In this document: positions 45,977 to 58,274 of the stretch, in pieces
Layout of the letters: every line of letters starts with the position of its first letter
Position numbering within the stretch: the stretch's first letter is position 1
From: Idiomarina sp.
Lineage (GTDB): Bacteria; Pseudomonadota; Gammaproteobacteria; Enterobacterales; Alteromonadaceae
Direction: 5' to 3'
DNA: 64,000 nt
Assembly: GCA_022565355.1 (NCBI GenBank)
Contig: JAIUMU010000006.1
Span: forward strand, 51,874-115,873
Program-made: the position numbers and the translations under genes
Notes under the pieces: model-generated
Databases searched by the model: none
Seen by the model: the letters and a program-made list of their open reading frames with translations, nothing else
What the model was told of the DNA's origin: nothing

Positions 45977-46960
45977 TTATCTCTCGTTAAAGTTAACAAA
46001 ATACTCTTCAAGTGCAGCAAGTTGTGCTTCAGCCGATTCCAGCGCATTAAAACTGCGGCGGAACTCTTCTGAGCCTGGAGCTTGCTGCAAATTCCCTTGC
46101 ATATACCAGCTAATGTGCTTACGAGCGATTCGCATACCGCGATGCTCGCCGTGTAATTCATGTAACTGGCGCAAATGCCGATTCATTACTTGGGCTATTT
46201 CAGTGCCAGTAGGCGGCGCGAGCTGCTTCCCGGTTTTGAGGTAGTGCACGATCTCGCGGAATATCCAAGGATTTCCTTGAGCGCCGCGCCCTACCATCAC
46301 TGCGTCGGCAGCGGTGTATTCGAGTACTTCCCGTGCTTTCTGGGGAGAAGTAATATCACCATTGGCAATTACTGGAATGCTTATAGCATTCTTAATTGCT
46401 GCAATGGTGTCGTATTCCGCATTGCCTTTATACATACAAGCGCGTGTTCGCCCATGCACGGCTAACGCTTGAATGCCCGCTTGTTCTGCAATTTTCGCAA
46501 TGGTTACACCATTACGATGGTCCGGGGCCCAGCCCGTTCTTATTTTCAATGTAACCGGCACATTTACGGCCGCAACTACACTGTGCAGAATTCGCGTTAC
46601 TAACTCAGGATCTTGTAACAGCGCCGAGCCAGCTAGCTTTTTATTTACCTTTTTCGCTGGGCAACCCATGTTGATATCAATGATTTGAGCACCTTCAGCA
46701 ACATTGTGCTGAGCGGCCAAAGCCATTAATTCTGGATCGGAACCGGCAATTTGCACTGAGCGAATGCCCGGTTCATCGCCATGCACCATTCTCGCCTTCG
46801 ATTTTTCGGTATTCCACACTCTCGGATTACTCGAAAGCATCTCCGAAACGGCCATACCGGCACCTAACTCCACGCACAGGCGGCGAAATGGCAAATCCGT
46901 AACACCCGCCATTGGAGCAAGTAACACATTATTCGAAAGTTGATAGGAGCCAATCCGCAT
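45977..46960 (-). CDS. dusB: tRNA-dihydrouridine synthase B
   Basis: A 327-residue FMN enzyme that reduces uridine to dihydrouridine in the tRNA D-loop. The TIM barrel begins [17 protein letters not shown]; catalytic C100 is in [28 protein letters not shown] and IANGDI are FMN or substrate segments. First gene of dusB-fis. The 249 bases upstream should hold the fis operon promoter, but no single promoter could be picked by eye. Confidence 0.95.
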   Translation of the reverse strand: MRIGSYQLSNNVLLAPMAGVTDLPFRRLCVELGAGMAVSEMLSSNPRVWNTEKSKARMVHGDEPGIRSVQIAGSDPELMALAAQHNVAEGAQIIDINMGCPAKKVNKKLAGSALLQDPELVTRILHSVVAAVNVPVTLKIRTGWAPDHRNGVTIAKIAEQAGIQALAVHGRTRACMYKGNAEYDTIAAIKNAISIPVIANGDITSPQKAREVLEYTAADAVMVGRGAQGNPWIFREIVHYLKTGKQLAPPTGTEIAQVMNRHLRQLHELHGEHRGMRIARKHISWYMQGNLQQAPGSEEFRRSFNALESAEAQLAALEEYFVNFNER

Positions 46961-47209
46961 CGGTTATTTTCTGTTCAGCGAAAGGGGAGAGAATTTTAGG
47001 GAATTTCAGCTAGAAAGGAAAGGCGATAAAGTAATCAAAAGTACATAAAATTGCATTTTTTGCTCTTGACTTTACCGCCGCCGAAATGCTGATTGTGTTT
47101 ATTTGTTAAACAAATGTAGTGAATCCTAGGCTTTTGTTGGCGATTTCGGCTAGCGCCAGTAATTCACTTCATTTAGCTGCCAGCTTACAGATACATGAAA
47201 TTGGCCTAC

Positions 47210-48091
47210 TTAGGCTACTCGCGTGCCGTGTAAGAAACACCAATCACCGCTTTCGCGCACTGGGGCGAACTCAATTATTGGCCGATATGCGGCCATAACA
47301 TCCTCGGCTTGGCGCAATAGAATTCCCGACATGGCAATACTCCCCCCCACCTTTAAGTAGCTAAGGATTACTGGGGCGAGTTCTTGCAATGGCCCAGCAA
47401 GGATGTTCGCTACCACTACATCCACTACTACATTTGGAGCGTTTTCGGGCAAATATACTGAGAATTGTTCAGCAACAGCATTCAACTCGGCATTTTCTAG
47501 CGTGGCTTTCAGTGCTTGCTGATCAATATCGGTGCCAACACAACTGGCGGCGCCAAGCTTCAACGCAGCAATGCCTAAAATGCCTGAGCCACAGCCGAAA
47601 TCAACGGTGCTCTTTCCGGCTAAATCTTGCTCGGCTAGCCACTCTAAGCAGAGCGCTGTAGTAGGGTGAGTTCCGGTACCAAAGGCCATGCCAGGGTCGA
47701 GTAAAATATTCGCCGCATCGGCAACGGGAGGCTGATGCCATGAAGGCACTACCCACAAATTGTTACCAAAATCGATGGGCTTAAAGTTATCCATCCATTC
47801 GCGCTCCCAATCTTTATCTTCTAGCTGATCGGTTTTGTAGCGCAAGGGCTTGGTTAAGAAACTTACCTTTTGTAAATTCTTAATAATCGGTGCCATATCG
47901 GTTTCAGCCGGATATAACCCGGTAACTTGAGTAAGCTCCCACAGCGGCACCTCACCTGGTGCGGGCTCAAAAATGGGGGCATCTTTAGCATCGCGGTAGG
48001 TTACTGCTTGGGCTTTATTCGCCATCAGAATATCACCAAGCTGGCGGCCGTAATCTTGCTTCGTGGTAAGGGTTATTTGAATCCAAGGCAT
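47210..48091 (-). CDS. prmA: Ribosomal protein L11 methyltransferase
   Basis: A 293-residue SAM-dependent enzyme that trimethylates L11; length equals E. coli PrmA. MPWIQITLTTKQDYGRQLGD starts the L11-binding domain; DPGMAFGTGTHPTTALCLEW and VDFGCGSGILGIAALKLGA are the SAM-binding parts; NILAGPLQEL holds the catalytic region. ATG 48091 is chosen by family alignment; an ATG at 48136 would add 15 residues. A terminator separates it from accC. Confidence 0.95.
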   Translation of the reverse strand: MPWIQITLTTKQDYGRQLGDILMANKAQAVTYRDAKDAPIFEPAPGEVPLWELTQVTGLYPAETDMAPIIKNLQKVSFLTKPLRYKTDQLEDKDWEREWMDNFKPIDFGNNLWVVPSWHQPPVADAANILLDPGMAFGTGTHPTTALCLEWLAEQDLAGKSTVDFGCGSGILGIAALKLGAASCVGTDIDQQALKATLENAELNAVAEQFSVYLPENAPNVVVDVVVANILAGPLQELAPVILSYLKVGGSIAMSGILLRQAEDVMAAYRPIIEFAPVRESGDWCFLHGTRVA

Positions 48092-48151
48092 AACATTCTC
48101 TTTACTAAGCGATATACACAAGCAATCGGTTTGCACCGCATTACAGAAAAC

Positions 48152-48181
48152 AAAAAAGCTCAGGGGTTACCTGAGCTTTTT
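48152..48181 (-). terminator. Rho-independent terminator after accC
   Basis: Hairpin AGCTCAGG / CCTGAGCT with A- and T-tracts on both sides, between accC and prmA; on the minus strand six T's follow the stem. Confidence 0.88.
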
Positions 48182-48210
48182 ATTATACCTGAAAGTTTAT
48201 CACAGCAGGC

Positions 48211-49554
48211 TTAACTCATGCCTAGCTTTTTCTCTAGGTAATGAATATTCGTGCCGCCGTTTTGGAAGTTTTCATCGGCCATAATGTCTTTTTGTAGTGG
48301 CGTATTGGTTTTAATGCCTTCCACAATAAGCTCACTTAAGGCATTGCGCATGCGCGCAATAGCTACATCACGATTTTCACCATAGGTGATCAACTTACCA
48401 ATCATCGAATCATAGTTTGGCGGTACGCGGTATTCGGTATAGATATGCGAATCCCAACGTACGCCCATTCCGCCCGGTGGGTGGAAACGGGTAATTAAAC
48501 CCGGTGACGGCAAGAAGCTTTTTGGATCTTCGGCGTTGATACGGCACTCAATAGCATGCCCACGCACTACTACATCTTCTTGGCTAATCGAGAGTGGCCT
48601 ACCTGCTGCAATCCGCAACTGCTCTTTCACTAAATCGATACCGGTAACCATTTCGCTTACCGGATGCTCTACTTGAATACGGGTATTCATTTCAATGAAA
48701 TAGAACTCGCCGTTTTCATATAAGAACTCAAATGTTCCGGCGCCGCGATAGCCGATTTCAATACAGGCCCGGGCACAACGCTCACCAATGCTTTTACGCA
48801 TTTCTGGGGTAATACCTGGTGCTGGCGCTTCTTCAACTACTTTCTGATGGCGCCGTTGCATAGAACAATCACGCTCACCAAGGTGAATTGCATTACCTTG
48901 CCCATCTGCCAACACCTGAATTTCGATGTGGCGTGGATTTTCAAGGAATTTCTCCATGTAAACCACTGGGTTACCAAATGCAGCGCGTGCTTCAGTTTGG
49001 GTTGCTTGAATTGATTTCAATAGATCTTTTTCTTCGCGAACAACCCGCATACCACGGCCGCCGCCACCGCCAGATGCTTTGATGATTACTGGATAGCCAA
49101 TACGCTTGGCTACCTTTTTGTTCTTCTCATCATCATCATCCAGTGGTCCGCCTGAACCCGGTACACAAGGAACGCCGGCTTGTTTCATAGCTTCAATAGC
49201 AGCCACTTTATCACCCATGATGCGAATTACATCAGGAGTTGGGCCAACAAAGATGAAGCCTGAGTTCTCTACTTGTTCAGCGAAATCTGCGTTCTCGGCT
49301 AAAAAACCGTAGCCAGGGTGAATGGCTGCAGCATCAGTAACTTCCGCAGCGCTGATAATGCGCGGGATGTTCAAGTAACTTTCTGTTGCAGAAGCAGGGC
49401 CAATACAAATGGATTCATCTGCAAGCAACACGTGTTTTAAATTTTTATCTACCGTAGAGTGAACCGCTACGGTTTTGATGCCTAATTCTTTACAGGCACG
49501 CAAAATGCGTAGGGCGATTTCACCACGGTTTGCAATTACAACTTTATCCAGCAT
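48211..49554 (-). CDS. accC: Biotin carboxylase subunit of acetyl-CoA carboxylase
   Basis: A 447-residue ATP-grasp enzyme that carboxylates the biotin on AccB, first committed step of fatty acid synthesis. [20 protein letters not shown], the glycine-rich [12 protein letters not shown], and [20 protein letters not shown] are diagnostic. Length matches E. coli (449). It starts 22 bases after accB in the standard accBC operon. Confidence 0.97.
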   Translation of the reverse strand: MLDKVVIANRGEIALRILRACKELGIKTVAVHSTVDKNLKHVLLADESICIGPASATESYLNIPRIISAAEVTDAAAIHPGYGFLAENADFAEQVENSGFIFVGPTPDVIRIMGDKVAAIEAMKQAGVPCVPGSGGPLDDDDEKNKKVAKRIGYPVIIKASGGGGGRGMRVVREEKDLLKSIQATQTEARAAFGNPVVYMEKFLENPRHIEIQVLADGQGNAIHLGERDCSMQRRHQKVVEEAPAPGITPEMRKSIGERCARACIEIGYRGAGTFEFLYENGEFYFIEMNTRIQVEHPVSEMVTGIDLVKEQLRIAAGRPLSISQEDVVVRGHAIECRINAEDPKSFLPSPGLITRFHPPGGMGVRWDSHIYTEYRVPPNYDSMIGKLITYGENRDVAIARMRNALSELIVEGIKTNTPLQKDIMADENFQNGGTNIHYLEKKLGMS

Positions 49555-49576
49555 AACGATTGCCTTTTTAGGTGGT

Positions 49577-50041
49577 TTATTCGATTACGAATAGCGGCTG
49601 ATCGAACTCAACCGGAGCTTCGTTATCCACCAAAATTTGTTTCACAACACCAGATACTTCGGCTTCAATGTGGTTCATCATTTTCATTGCTTCAACGATA
49701 CATAAGGTATCGCCAACATTTACGCGTTGGCCAACCGCAACGAATGCTTTTGAACCTGGAGCTGGAGATTCATAGAATGTACCAACCATTGGTGAGCGCA
49801 CGATGTTGCCAGAAATCTCTTCTTTAGCTGGCGCGCTATCCGCTGCTGGAGCTGCAGAAGGTGCCGCTTGTGCTGGAGCGCCGTATGCTTGTGGCGCTGA
49901 AGCATAATGCATCATTTGCGGCTGTGGAGCAGTAGAATGGCGGCTAATGCGAACTGATTCTTCACCTTCGGTGATTTCCAGTTCCGCAATACCTGATTCT
50001 TCTAACAGCTCGATTAACTTCTTAATTTTGCGAATATCCAT
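49577..50041 (-). CDS. accB: Biotin carboxyl carrier protein
   Basis: A 154-residue carrier. Biotin is attached to K120 in [12 protein letters not shown], 34 residues from the C-terminus. The N-terminal domain ([20 protein letters not shown]) is joined by an Ala/Pro-rich linker (about 45-75). The segment [17 protein letters not shown] includes the thumb of the biotinyl domain. It lies 34 bases after aroQ and before accC. Confidence 0.97.
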   Translation of the reverse strand: MDIRKIKKLIELLEESGIAELEITEGEESVRISRHSTAPQPQMMHYASAPQAYGAPAQAAPSAAPAADSAPAKEEISGNIVRSPMVGTFYESPAPGSKAFVAVGQRVNVGDTLCIVEAMKMMNHIEAEVSGVVKQILVDNEAPVEFDQPLFVIE

Positions 50042-50075
50042 TGTATACGTAACCTTTATAGAGAGTTGTAATGGT

Positions 50076-50555
50076 TTATTTGTTGTTGCCTAACCACGTT
50101 GTTGCTGCAGTTAGTGCGAATTCATAACCTTTGGCGCCAAGGCCGCAAATTACGCCTTGGGCGCAATCAGAAAAATAAGAGTGGCGGCGAAACGGCTCGC
50201 GCGCATGCACATTTGATAAATGTACTTCAATAAAAGGAATGGCAACCCCGAGTAGGGCATCACGTAATGCCACACTGGTGTGGGTAAACGCCGCCGGATT
50301 AATAATGATGAAATCAACCTCATTGCGCGCCTGATGCAAAATGTTGATCAGTTCATGCTCAGCATTACTTTGTTCACAGCGCACCTGGCAACCAAGAGCT
50401 TTGCCTAACTGCTTTAAGTTCGATTCAATATCTGCAAGCGTAGTGGCACCATAGAGCTCGGGTTCACGTGTGCCGAGCAAATTTAAATTGGGGCCGTTTA
50501 TTACTAACACGGTTGCATTTGCTATTTGGGTAGTATTTGCGCTTTTTTTGGTCAT
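50076..50555 (-). CDS. aroQ: 3-dehydroquinate dehydratase, type II
   Basis: A 159-residue dodecamer-type enzyme of the shikimate pathway. [17 protein letters not shown] holds the catalytic tyrosine loop; [16 protein letters not shown] and [17 protein letters not shown] hold the substrate-binding histidine and arginine. The start is not certain: ATG 50555 gives a slightly long N-terminus, ATG 50636 would add 27 residues. Upstream of accB as in many gammaproteobacteria. Confidence 0.93.
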   Translation of the reverse strand: MTKKSANTTQIANATVLVINGPNLNLLGTREPELYGATTLADIESNLKQLGKALGCQVRCEQSNAEHELINILHQARNEVDFIIINPAAFTHTSVALRDALLGVAIPFIEVHLSNVHAREPFRRHSYFSDCAQGVICGLGAKGYEFALTAATTWLGNNK

Positions 50556-50707
50556 TGTGCTGCTATCTGCTGCGAAATTGAAAGAAACGCCATCATATAC
50601 AAAATGACCCGAAACTTTTAGCTTAGTTCGGGTCATTATAAGGTTAATTTCTATTTTCGCAGCAAAATACTGGTCTTATCAGCGAAATTCGCCGCAACTA
50701 CTTACAC

Positions 50708-52477
50708 TTATTGCTGTTGTTGGAGTTGCTCTAAACGCTGTTTAAACTGCTCTGCATTCATGAACCCAGTAACCCGCCAAGCACTCATTTCTTCGCCATT
50801 TGGATTAAAGAACAGGATGGTGGGTAAGCCCAGCACTTGATATTCGCTGAGGAGTTCGGTGTTGGTAGCATTTACTTGCGTTACATCGGCTTGTAGCACC
50901 GCAAAGTTGGCGAGGCTAGCTTGCACATCGGCATCGCTAAATGTGTAACGTTCCAGCTCTAAGCATGCGGTACACCAATCGGCATATAAATCGAGCATTA
51001 CCCACTGGCCTTCCGCCGAAGCTTGGCTTACGTGCTGTTGCAATTCTGCTAAGTTCTGTACGTAGGTGAATTGCAGCTTGTTGGCTTCGAAGCTGCCATC
51101 CACATATGGTTTTTGCCAATTTACGCCAATACCCGCGCCAATAATCAGGAGTAGCGCGGCAATGGTGCGCCCGCGAATGCCAAGCTGTTGATATAGCTCG
51201 CGGTAGATAATAATAGCGCTGCCAATGAAAAACAGAATCCAGAGCCATGCAGCCGCCTTTAACGGCAGTAAGCGCTCAGCCAAGAATAGGGCTACGGCGA
51301 GCATCAAAATACCGAACATAATTTTTACGGTATTCATCCACGGGCCAGTTTTCGGTAATAGCTTACCGCCTGAAGTACCGATAATAATAAGCGGGATGCC
51401 CATCCCCATACTCAGCGCATACAGTACTACGCCACCTACAAATACATCACCTGATTGGGCAATGAATAACAGCGCCCCTGATAAGGGTGCGGTAGTGCAA
51501 GGCGAGGCGATCATGCCGGAAATAACACCCATGCCAAATACGCTTGGGTAGGCGCCACCCTTCTGGCTTTGGCTAATTTCAGTGAGTTTGTTGCGCCAGC
51601 TGGCTGGCAAATCAAAGCCGATAGTGCCAAACATAGCGAGCGCGAAAACAACAAATAATGCTGCCAGTACACCGAGCAATATTGGGTGCTGTAAATACGC
51701 TTGGTACTGCATGCCGGCAAGTGCCACAAGAATACCCAGTAGCGTGTAAGTAATCGCCATGCCTTGCACATACACAAACGAGAGCATAAAGCCCCTACGT
51801 AGGGTAAATGGCGTTTTTTGGCCCATGCGCTGGCCAATAATAATGCCCGAGATAATCGGATACATCGGAAACACGCAAGGCGTAAACGCGAGGCCTAGGC
51901 CCAAGAGTAAGAATATTCCTGCGGTAAGCGCTAGGCGGTCTGGTTGTAGCCATTGAAATACGCCGCTAGGAGCTGGTTCTGCAGAGAAATCTTGCAGCTG
52001 GTAACTACCTGCTTCCGCTTCACCTGATGTGGCTTGTAGGGCTATTTCTGCAGTTGTAGGTGCGTAGCACAAACCAGCATCGGCACAGCCTTGATAACGC
52101 AAGGTAAGGATATCGCCAACATTGGCGGCTGCTAAATCAACTACCAGAGTTACCTCGTTGCGGTAAATGTTTACATCACCAAAGAACTCATCATGATAAG
52201 GCTTGGCTTCAGGAAGCGTTACATCGGCTACCAAGCTTTCAGGGGTAAGCCCAAAGCGGTGCTGGTAAAGGTAATAGCCTTCGGTAATCTGGAAATTAAT
52301 AAACAGCGTGTCACCATGCTGCTCATAGCTAAGGGGAAAGGCTTCTTGAACGGGCAAGAACTCGCCGCTGTTGTTACTAAAAAATGATTGCTGGGCGCTT
52401 GCGCTACTTACCGCAGCGGTAAGCAGAATAATGCCAAGAAAGAGTGTTTTCGCCCAACTATTGATTAATGCCAACAT
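50708..52477 (-). CDS. dsbD: Thiol:disulfide interchange protein DsbD
   Basis: A 589-residue inner-membrane protein that carries electrons from cytosolic thioredoxin to DsbC/DsbG and cytochrome c maturation. It has a signal peptide (1-28), a periplasmic alpha domain with cysteines in YQGCADAGLCYAP, eight membrane helices with cysteines in FTPCVFPMYPI and SPCTTAPLSG, and a C-terminal thioredoxin domain with LYADWCTACLELE. The motif CTAC replaces the CVAC of E. coli. Gene order with cutA resembles E. coli. Confidence 0.95.
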   Translation of the reverse strand: MLALINSWAKTLFLGIILLTAAVSSASAQQSFFSNNSGEFLPVQEAFPLSYEQHGDTLFINFQITEGYYLYQHRFGLTPESLVADVTLPEAKPYHDEFFGDVNIYRNEVTLVVDLAAANVGDILTLRYQGCADAGLCYAPTTAEIALQATSGEAEAGSYQLQDFSAEPAPSGVFQWLQPDRLALTAGIFLLLGLGLAFTPCVFPMYPIISGIIIGQRMGQKTPFTLRRGFMLSFVYVQGMAITYTLLGILVALAGMQYQAYLQHPILLGVLAALFVVFALAMFGTIGFDLPASWRNKLTEISQSQKGGAYPSVFGMGVISGMIASPCTTAPLSGALLFIAQSGDVFVGGVVLYALSMGMGIPLIIIGTSGGKLLPKTGPWMNTVKIMFGILMLAVALFLAERLLPLKAAAWLWILFFIGSAIIIYRELYQQLGIRGRTIAALLLIIGAGIGVNWQKPYVDGSFEANKLQFTYVQNLAELQQHVSQASAEGQWVMLDLYADWCTACLELERYTFSDADVQASLANFAVLQADVTQVNATNTELLSEYQVLGLPTILFFNPNGEEMSAWRVTGFMNAEQFKQRLEQLQQQQ

Positions 52478-52589
52478 AAATTACCAATACCGCTTATCGT
52501 TTGCATGCAATTGCATAGATGTTTATGGGGTTCCGATATTAGCGTTTTCTAATGCTGATGTCGAAACCGAGAAAGTGAATTACTGATTT

Positions 52590-52925
52590 TTAACCGATGC
52601 TTGTTTGCAGCCAGCTTAAATAGGCGGGCAAGCCATTGCTAATCGGTAAGGCAATAATTTCGGGCACATCGTACGGATGTTGTGCTGCTATAGCCTGCTC
52701 GAGCTTGCTATACCCAGCAGCGCTAGTTTTTATTACTAGTAACCATTCGGTATCCGATTGAACTTCACCTTGCCAACGGTATACCGATTGCACCTGAGGT
52801 AAAATATTTACGCATGCGGCGAGTTGTTTGTTCACCACATATTCGGCTAGTTGCTGGGCAGTAGCATTATCAGGCGCTGTGCATAATACTACGTATGCTT
52901 CGCTTACTACCTTCGGTTGTTGCAT
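52590..52925 (-). CDS. cutA: Divalent cation tolerance protein CutA
   Basis: A 111-residue trimeric protein of the CutA1 family, linked to copper tolerance in E. coli although its function is unsettled. Family segments are VVLCTAPDNATAQQLAEYVV, ACVNILPQVQSVYRWQGEV and HPYDVPEIIALPI. ATG 52925 is chosen since GAGG lies seven bases before it; ATG 52937 would add four residues. Confidence 0.94.
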   Translation of the reverse strand: MQQPKVVSEAYVVLCTAPDNATAQQLAEYVVNKQLAACVNILPQVQSVYRWQGEVQSDTEWLLVIKTSAAGYSKLEQAIAAQHPYDVPEIIALPISNGLPAYLSWLQTSIG

Positions 52926-53078
52926 TACGAACCTCATTTGTAGGAGTTCAGGTTAGCGAGGGCTATGGTAATGCACTCGCTAAGATATTCTGATAGCGAA
53001 TGCTGTAATTCAAAATATGCCCTTGAAATTAACTGCATCATGCCCCATTTAGAGTTTATAACCAAGACAGGACAGATT

Positions 53079-53609
53079 ATGTTTCCAGTACTTTTTTTAC
53101 TCTTTGTTGGTATGCCACTGCTTGAAATTTTAGTGCTCATTCAGGTGGGCTCGGTGATCGGTGGCTTAAATACCATTTTGTTGTTAGTGGTTACAGCAGT
53201 GATTGGCGCGGCGTTAGTGCGCGGCCAAGGAATGCAAGCCTACCAAAAAGCGCAGCAGCGGATGGCGATGGGCGAAATGCCCGGTATTCAGCTTGCAGAG
53301 GGCATTCTTATTTTCGTAGCCGGCTTAATGTTCGTTACCCCAGGCCTGATAACAGATGTATTTGCTGTGTTGCTATTGATTCCGCCAGTGCGCCAAGTGC
53401 TGGCGAAGAAGATGATGGCGCGTATGCAAGTGCAAATGAGTGGTGGTGCAAGTTTTACCTCATTTGGTTTTCGCAGCAGCGGGCAAAGTTCGCCGTTTCA
53501 ACAGCGCCCGGGAGCAGGCCCAGATAGCGGCCGCACTTTCGATGGTGAATACTCGGAGAAAGAGGAAGAGCGCCGCAGGTTAGAACGAGAAAACAGCGAT
53601 CGGAACTAA
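53079..53609 (+). CDS. fxsA: FxsA family membrane protein
   Basis: A 176-residue membrane protein. In E. coli FxsA overproduction relieves exclusion of phage T7 by the F plasmid. The N-terminal MFPVLFLLFVGMPLLEILVL and the VTPGLITDVFAVLLLIPPVR segment are typical. Four hydrophobic stretches lie in residues 1-120; the C-terminal 60 residues are polar and end in a charged helix. AGGACAG precedes ATG 53079. It lies just before groES, the common arrangement. Confidence 0.92.
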   Translation: MFPVLFLLFVGMPLLEILVLIQVGSVIGGLNTILLLVVTAVIGAALVRGQGMQAYQKAQQRMAMGEMPGIQLAEGILIFVAGLMFVTPGLITDVFAVLLLIPPVRQVLAKKMMARMQVQMSGGASFTSFGFRSSGQSSPFQQRPGAGPDSGRTFDGEYSEKEEERRRLERENSDRN

Positions 53610-53635
53610 ATAGAGAAATTTTTTTCGCGTGGGGG

Positions 53636-53663
53636 CTTGGAAAGATTCAACCTGCCCCCATCT
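53636..53663 (+). promoter_or_regulatory. Heat-shock (sigma-32) promoter for groESL
   Basis: CTTGGAA (53636-53642, consensus CTTGAAA), a 13-base spacer, and CCCCATCT (53656-53663, consensus CCCCATNT). It is 75 bases before groES. No CIRCE inverted repeat was seen. Confidence 0.85.
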
Positions 53664-53738
53664 GTAGGGCATAACATTCTTTAACACCGGCCACTTGGCC
53701 TTTCGTTAATTATCAACATTGATATGGGAGTATCACGA

Positions 53739-54029
53739 ATGAAACTTCGTCCATTGCATGATCGTGTGATTGTGAAACGTGCAGAAGCAGAGAGCAAATC
53801 ACCAGGCGGTATCGTATTAACCGGTTCTGCGGCTGAAAAATCAACGCGCGGTGAAATAGTAGCGGTGGGTAACGGCCGTATTCTTGAGAACGGTGATGTG
53901 AAAGCGCTTGATGTAAAAGTTGGTGATGTTGTGTTGTTCAGTGAAGGGTATGGCGTGAAAGCCGAGAAAATTGACGGCGAAGAATACCTCATCATGAGCG
54001 AAGCAGACATCTTAGCAATCGTTGAGTAA
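53739..54029 (+). CDS. groES: Co-chaperonin GroES
   Basis: A 96-residue heptameric lid of the GroEL chamber. [19 protein letters not shown] is the N-terminus; the mobile loop is around [19 protein letters not shown]. Length matches E. coli (97). GGGAG lies before ATG 53739. groEL begins 111 bases later in the same operon. Confidence 0.98.
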   Translation: MKLRPLHDRVIVKRAEAESKSPGGIVLTGSAAEKSTRGEIVAVGNGRILENGDVKALDVKVGDVVLFSEGYGVKAEKIDGEEYLIMSEADILAIVE

Positions 54030-54101
54030 TCACGTGTTGCCTAGGCGCGGTTATGTGCAGAGCACGTAATCGCAACGCACAACTCATAATGCATACATTG
54101 A

Positions 54102-55772
<1,671 letters not shown>

Positions 55773-55796
55773 ATTTGAGCTTTAAAGTTCAAAGTG

Positions 55797-55827
55797 AAAA
55801 GGTGATGTTTCGGCATCACCTTTTTTT
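55797..55827 (+). terminator. Rho-independent terminator after groEL
   Basis: AAAAGGTGATG, loop TTTCGG, CATCACC and seven T's. Confidence 0.93.
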
Positions 55828-55960
55828 ATGCAAGAAAATGCATAGAAAAATTTAGTTTTGCTTTTGATTTATTTACCATTTCTTAAGGTTTATATGCTTG
55901 AGGTTTGTACTAATCTAGCCTATATCTATAAGGTGTTAGTTAGCCACATCAGGAGGGCTT

Positions 55961-56518
55961 ATGTTGCATAATACATTTCTAAACATGAAGCAGAGCGTAG
56001 CAAAAATTGTTTTGCGTCCGCTTCATATAGCGCTCGTTGCTGGCTTGTTATTGCCATTACAAGCATTAGCGGCAGAGGTTGAAGTTACTTGGCATGAACC
56101 AAGTAGCTATCGTGATATTCAAGCTGCAGGAAGCAATCAATCGAACTTTGAACAGCGGGTAATGGAGGCTTTCGATGCGAAATTTGCAGAGTTAGCGGCT
56201 AAGCTGCCGGCTGATCAGCGCCTACATATTACTGTAACCAATGTTGATTTGGCCGGTACTGTGGTAATGCGCGATGTTGGCGGCACGATGCAAGAGTATC
56301 GCTATGTTCGCCATATGGATTTCCCATATATGGAGCTTAGCTACACGCTTTACGATGCAGATGGCAGTGTGTTGCAGCAAGGCGAAGATAAGATTAAAGG
56401 CAAAGAAGTACCAGGCCAAGGGTTGCAAACTTCGCAACGTCGCCGCGGTACCAATATGCTTGAGTATGAAAGCGTAATGCTGGATCGTTGGTTTAAAGAA
56501 ACCTTTGAGCAAAGCTAA
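55961..56518 (+). CDS. DUF3016 domain exported protein
   Basis: A 185-residue secreted protein. A long signal segment (about 17-38, LRPLHIALVAGLLLPLQALA) is followed by the DUF3016 domain: VEVTWHEPSSYRDIQAAGSN, FDAKFAELAAKLPADQRLHI and TVTNVDLAG. Function unknown; members are common in marine gammaproteobacteria. AGGAGG precedes ATG 55961; ATG 55985 is an alternative that shortens the signal. It has its own terminator. Confidence 0.82.
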   Translation: MLHNTFLNMKQSVAKIVLRPLHIALVAGLLLPLQALAAEVEVTWHEPSSYRDIQAAGSNQSNFEQRVMEAFDAKFAELAAKLPADQRLHITVTNVDLAGTVVMRDVGGTMQEYRYVRHMDFPYMELSYTLYDADGSVLQQGEDKIKGKEVPGQGLQTSQRRRGTNMLEYESVMLDRWFKETFEQS

Positions 56519-56539
56519 ACGATAAAGAGTGCAAACCAG

Positions 56540-56571
56540 AGGGGCAGATGCTAAGCATTTGCCCCTTTTTT
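56540..56571 (+). terminator. Rho-independent terminator
   Basis: AGGGGCAGATGC, loop TAA, GCATTTGCCCCT, then T's; one G-T pair in the stem. Between convergent genes. Confidence 0.92.
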
Positions 56572-56594
56572 ATTGGGTGTTCTCTATATCTATT

Positions 56595-57593
56595 TTAGAG
56601 CGGCGTTTTGCTCGCTTCCCCACCAATTTCTCTCACTAATTTAGGTACCAAGAATCCAGGCAATACTTTTAGTAATTCTGCATGCAGATGTTTGGCTTGG
56701 TGATCGGTAATCGCAAAATGGGCCGCGCCGCTCACTTTATCTAATTGGTGCAGATAGTAGGGCAACACTCCGGCGGCAAATAACGCTTCGCTAAGCTCTG
56801 TAAGCGCTGCTACGGAATCATTTACACCCGCTAAGAGCACACTTTGGTTAAACACTGTAATACCCTGCTGGCGCCATGCCTCGAGCTTCTTTTGCAATGT
56901 AGCGGTGATTTCATTGGCATGGTTTGCATGCAATACCAAAATAATCTGTAAGCCAGTACTGGCCAAACCTTCAGCAAGCTCGGCGGTAAGGCGATCGGGA
57001 ATTACTACCGGTAGCCGCGAGTGAATTCGCAGCCGTTTGATTTGCGGAAGCGCTGTTAAACGTTTAGCGGCCTTCATTACTTGGGCATCGCTGGCCATTA
57101 GTGGATCGCCGCCACTCAAAATCACTTCGTTCACTTCTGGGTGTTGTTGCAAGTATGCTTCAATATGCTGCCATTTTTCTTGGCTTAAATGATGATTTTC
57201 ATAAGGAAAATGGCGGCGAAAGCAATACCGGCAGTTAATTGCACAGCCGCCCCGAAAGATTAATAGTACCCGCGAGCCATACTTATGCAGTAGCCCAGCA
57301 GCAGCGGCTGCTTCATTCTCAATCAGTGGATCAGTGCTGTAGCCCGGTACTTCCGCAAATTCTTCTGCTTTCGGCATTACTTGTAAGAGCAGAGGATCAT
57401 TACTGTTACCAACTTCCATTAAGCTAGCAAAATAACGCGGAACCCGCATAGGGAAAAGGCTGCGGGCGCTTTCGTTGGCACGAACCCAAGGTTCTGGCAG
57501 CTGCAGTAATTGGCCAAGTTCGGCAGGAGAACTGATGGCTTCCGCAATTTGCCGTTGCCAGTTCGCTTGTATTTGTATTTCCACGCTATTCAT
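56595..57593 (-). CDS. epmB: EF-P (R)-beta-lysine synthase EpmB
   Basis: A 332-residue radical SAM and PLP enzyme of the lysine 2,3-aminomutase family; it converts (S)-alpha-lysine to (R)-beta-lysine for EF-P. The cluster motif is C117-x3-C121-x2-C124 in GGCAINCRYCFRRHFPY; EVILSGGDPLM is the SAM-binding GGE-like part; VLPYYLHQLDKVSGAAHF near 270-290 is the PLP region. It is divergent from efp, with epmA next to efp. Confidence 0.95.
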   Translation of the reverse strand: MNSVEIQIQANWQRQIAEAISSPAELGQLLQLPEPWVRANESARSLFPMRVPRYFASLMEVGNSNDPLLLQVMPKAEEFAEVPGYSTDPLIENEAAAAAGLLHKYGSRVLLIFRGGCAINCRYCFRRHFPYENHHLSQEKWQHIEAYLQQHPEVNEVILSGGDPLMASDAQVMKAAKRLTALPQIKRLRIHSRLPVVIPDRLTAELAEGLASTGLQIILVLHANHANEITATLQKKLEAWRQQGITVFNQSVLLAGVNDSVAALTELSEALFAAGVLPYYLHQLDKVSGAAHFAITDHQAKHLHAELLKVLPGFLVPKLVREIGGEASKTPL

Positions 57594-57700
57594 TAACCGC
57601 TAATTTATCGAATGGTGATTCATTATTTTACCTGAAATCTTACTAGTATTGGTTTATTATTAGGCCGTTTTGTACATGCTTGAGATAAAATGAGGGGCAT

Positions 57701-58267
57701 ATGGCCAATTTCAGCACAAATGAATTTAAAGCCGGTTTGAAAATCATGCAAGATGGTGAACCGTGCGTAATTTTAGAAAACGAAATGGTGAAGCCTGGTA
57801 AAGGCCAAGCATTTAGCCGCGTGCGCATTCGCAAACTGCTTTCCGGTAAAGTGGTGGAAAAAACCTTTAAATCGGGTGATAGCGTTGAAGGTGCCGATGT
57901 AGTGGATGTAGAACTAGCGTACTTATACAGTGATGGCGAGTTCTGGCACTTTATGAACAACGAAACATTCGAGCAGATCGCTGCAGATGAAGCAGCGGTT
58001 GCTGATAACTTGAAATGGTTGGTTGAGCAAGACGTGTGTACCATTACGCTATGGAACGGCAAGCCAATCAACGTAGCGCCACCAAACTTTGTTGAGTTAG
58101 AAATCACTGAAACCGACCCTGGTTTGAAAGGTGATACAGCTGGCACCGGTGGCAAACCTGCCACATTAAGCACTGGCGCAGTTGTTCGTGTGCCGTTGTT
58201 TGTGCAAACAGGTGAAGTAATTAAAGTAGATACTCGTTCTGGCGAATATGTTTCGCGAGTAAAGTAA
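57701..58267 (+). CDS. efp: Translation elongation factor P
   Basis: A 188-residue tRNA-shaped factor that rescues ribosomes stalled on polyproline. The modified lysine is K34 in VKPGKGQAF. Length equals E. coli EF-P. GAGGGG precedes ATG 57701. epmA begins 7 bases after its stop, so factor and ligase are cotranscribed. Confidence 0.97.
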   Translation: MANFSTNEFKAGLKIMQDGEPCVILENEMVKPGKGQAFSRVRIRKLLSGKVVEKTFKSGDSVEGADVVDVELAYLYSDGEFWHFMNNETFEQIAADEAAVADNLKWLVEQDVCTITLWNGKPINVAPPNFVELEITETDPGLKGDTAGTGGKPATLSTGAVVRVPLFVQTGEVIKVDTRSGEYVSRVK

Positions 58268-58274
58268 GGTATTT

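Noticed and set aside
45967..46161. N-terminally extended Fis (open frame to 46161)
   Set aside because: The extension lies within dusB in another frame and has no Fis similarity; ATG 45966 gives the exact family length of 98 residues.
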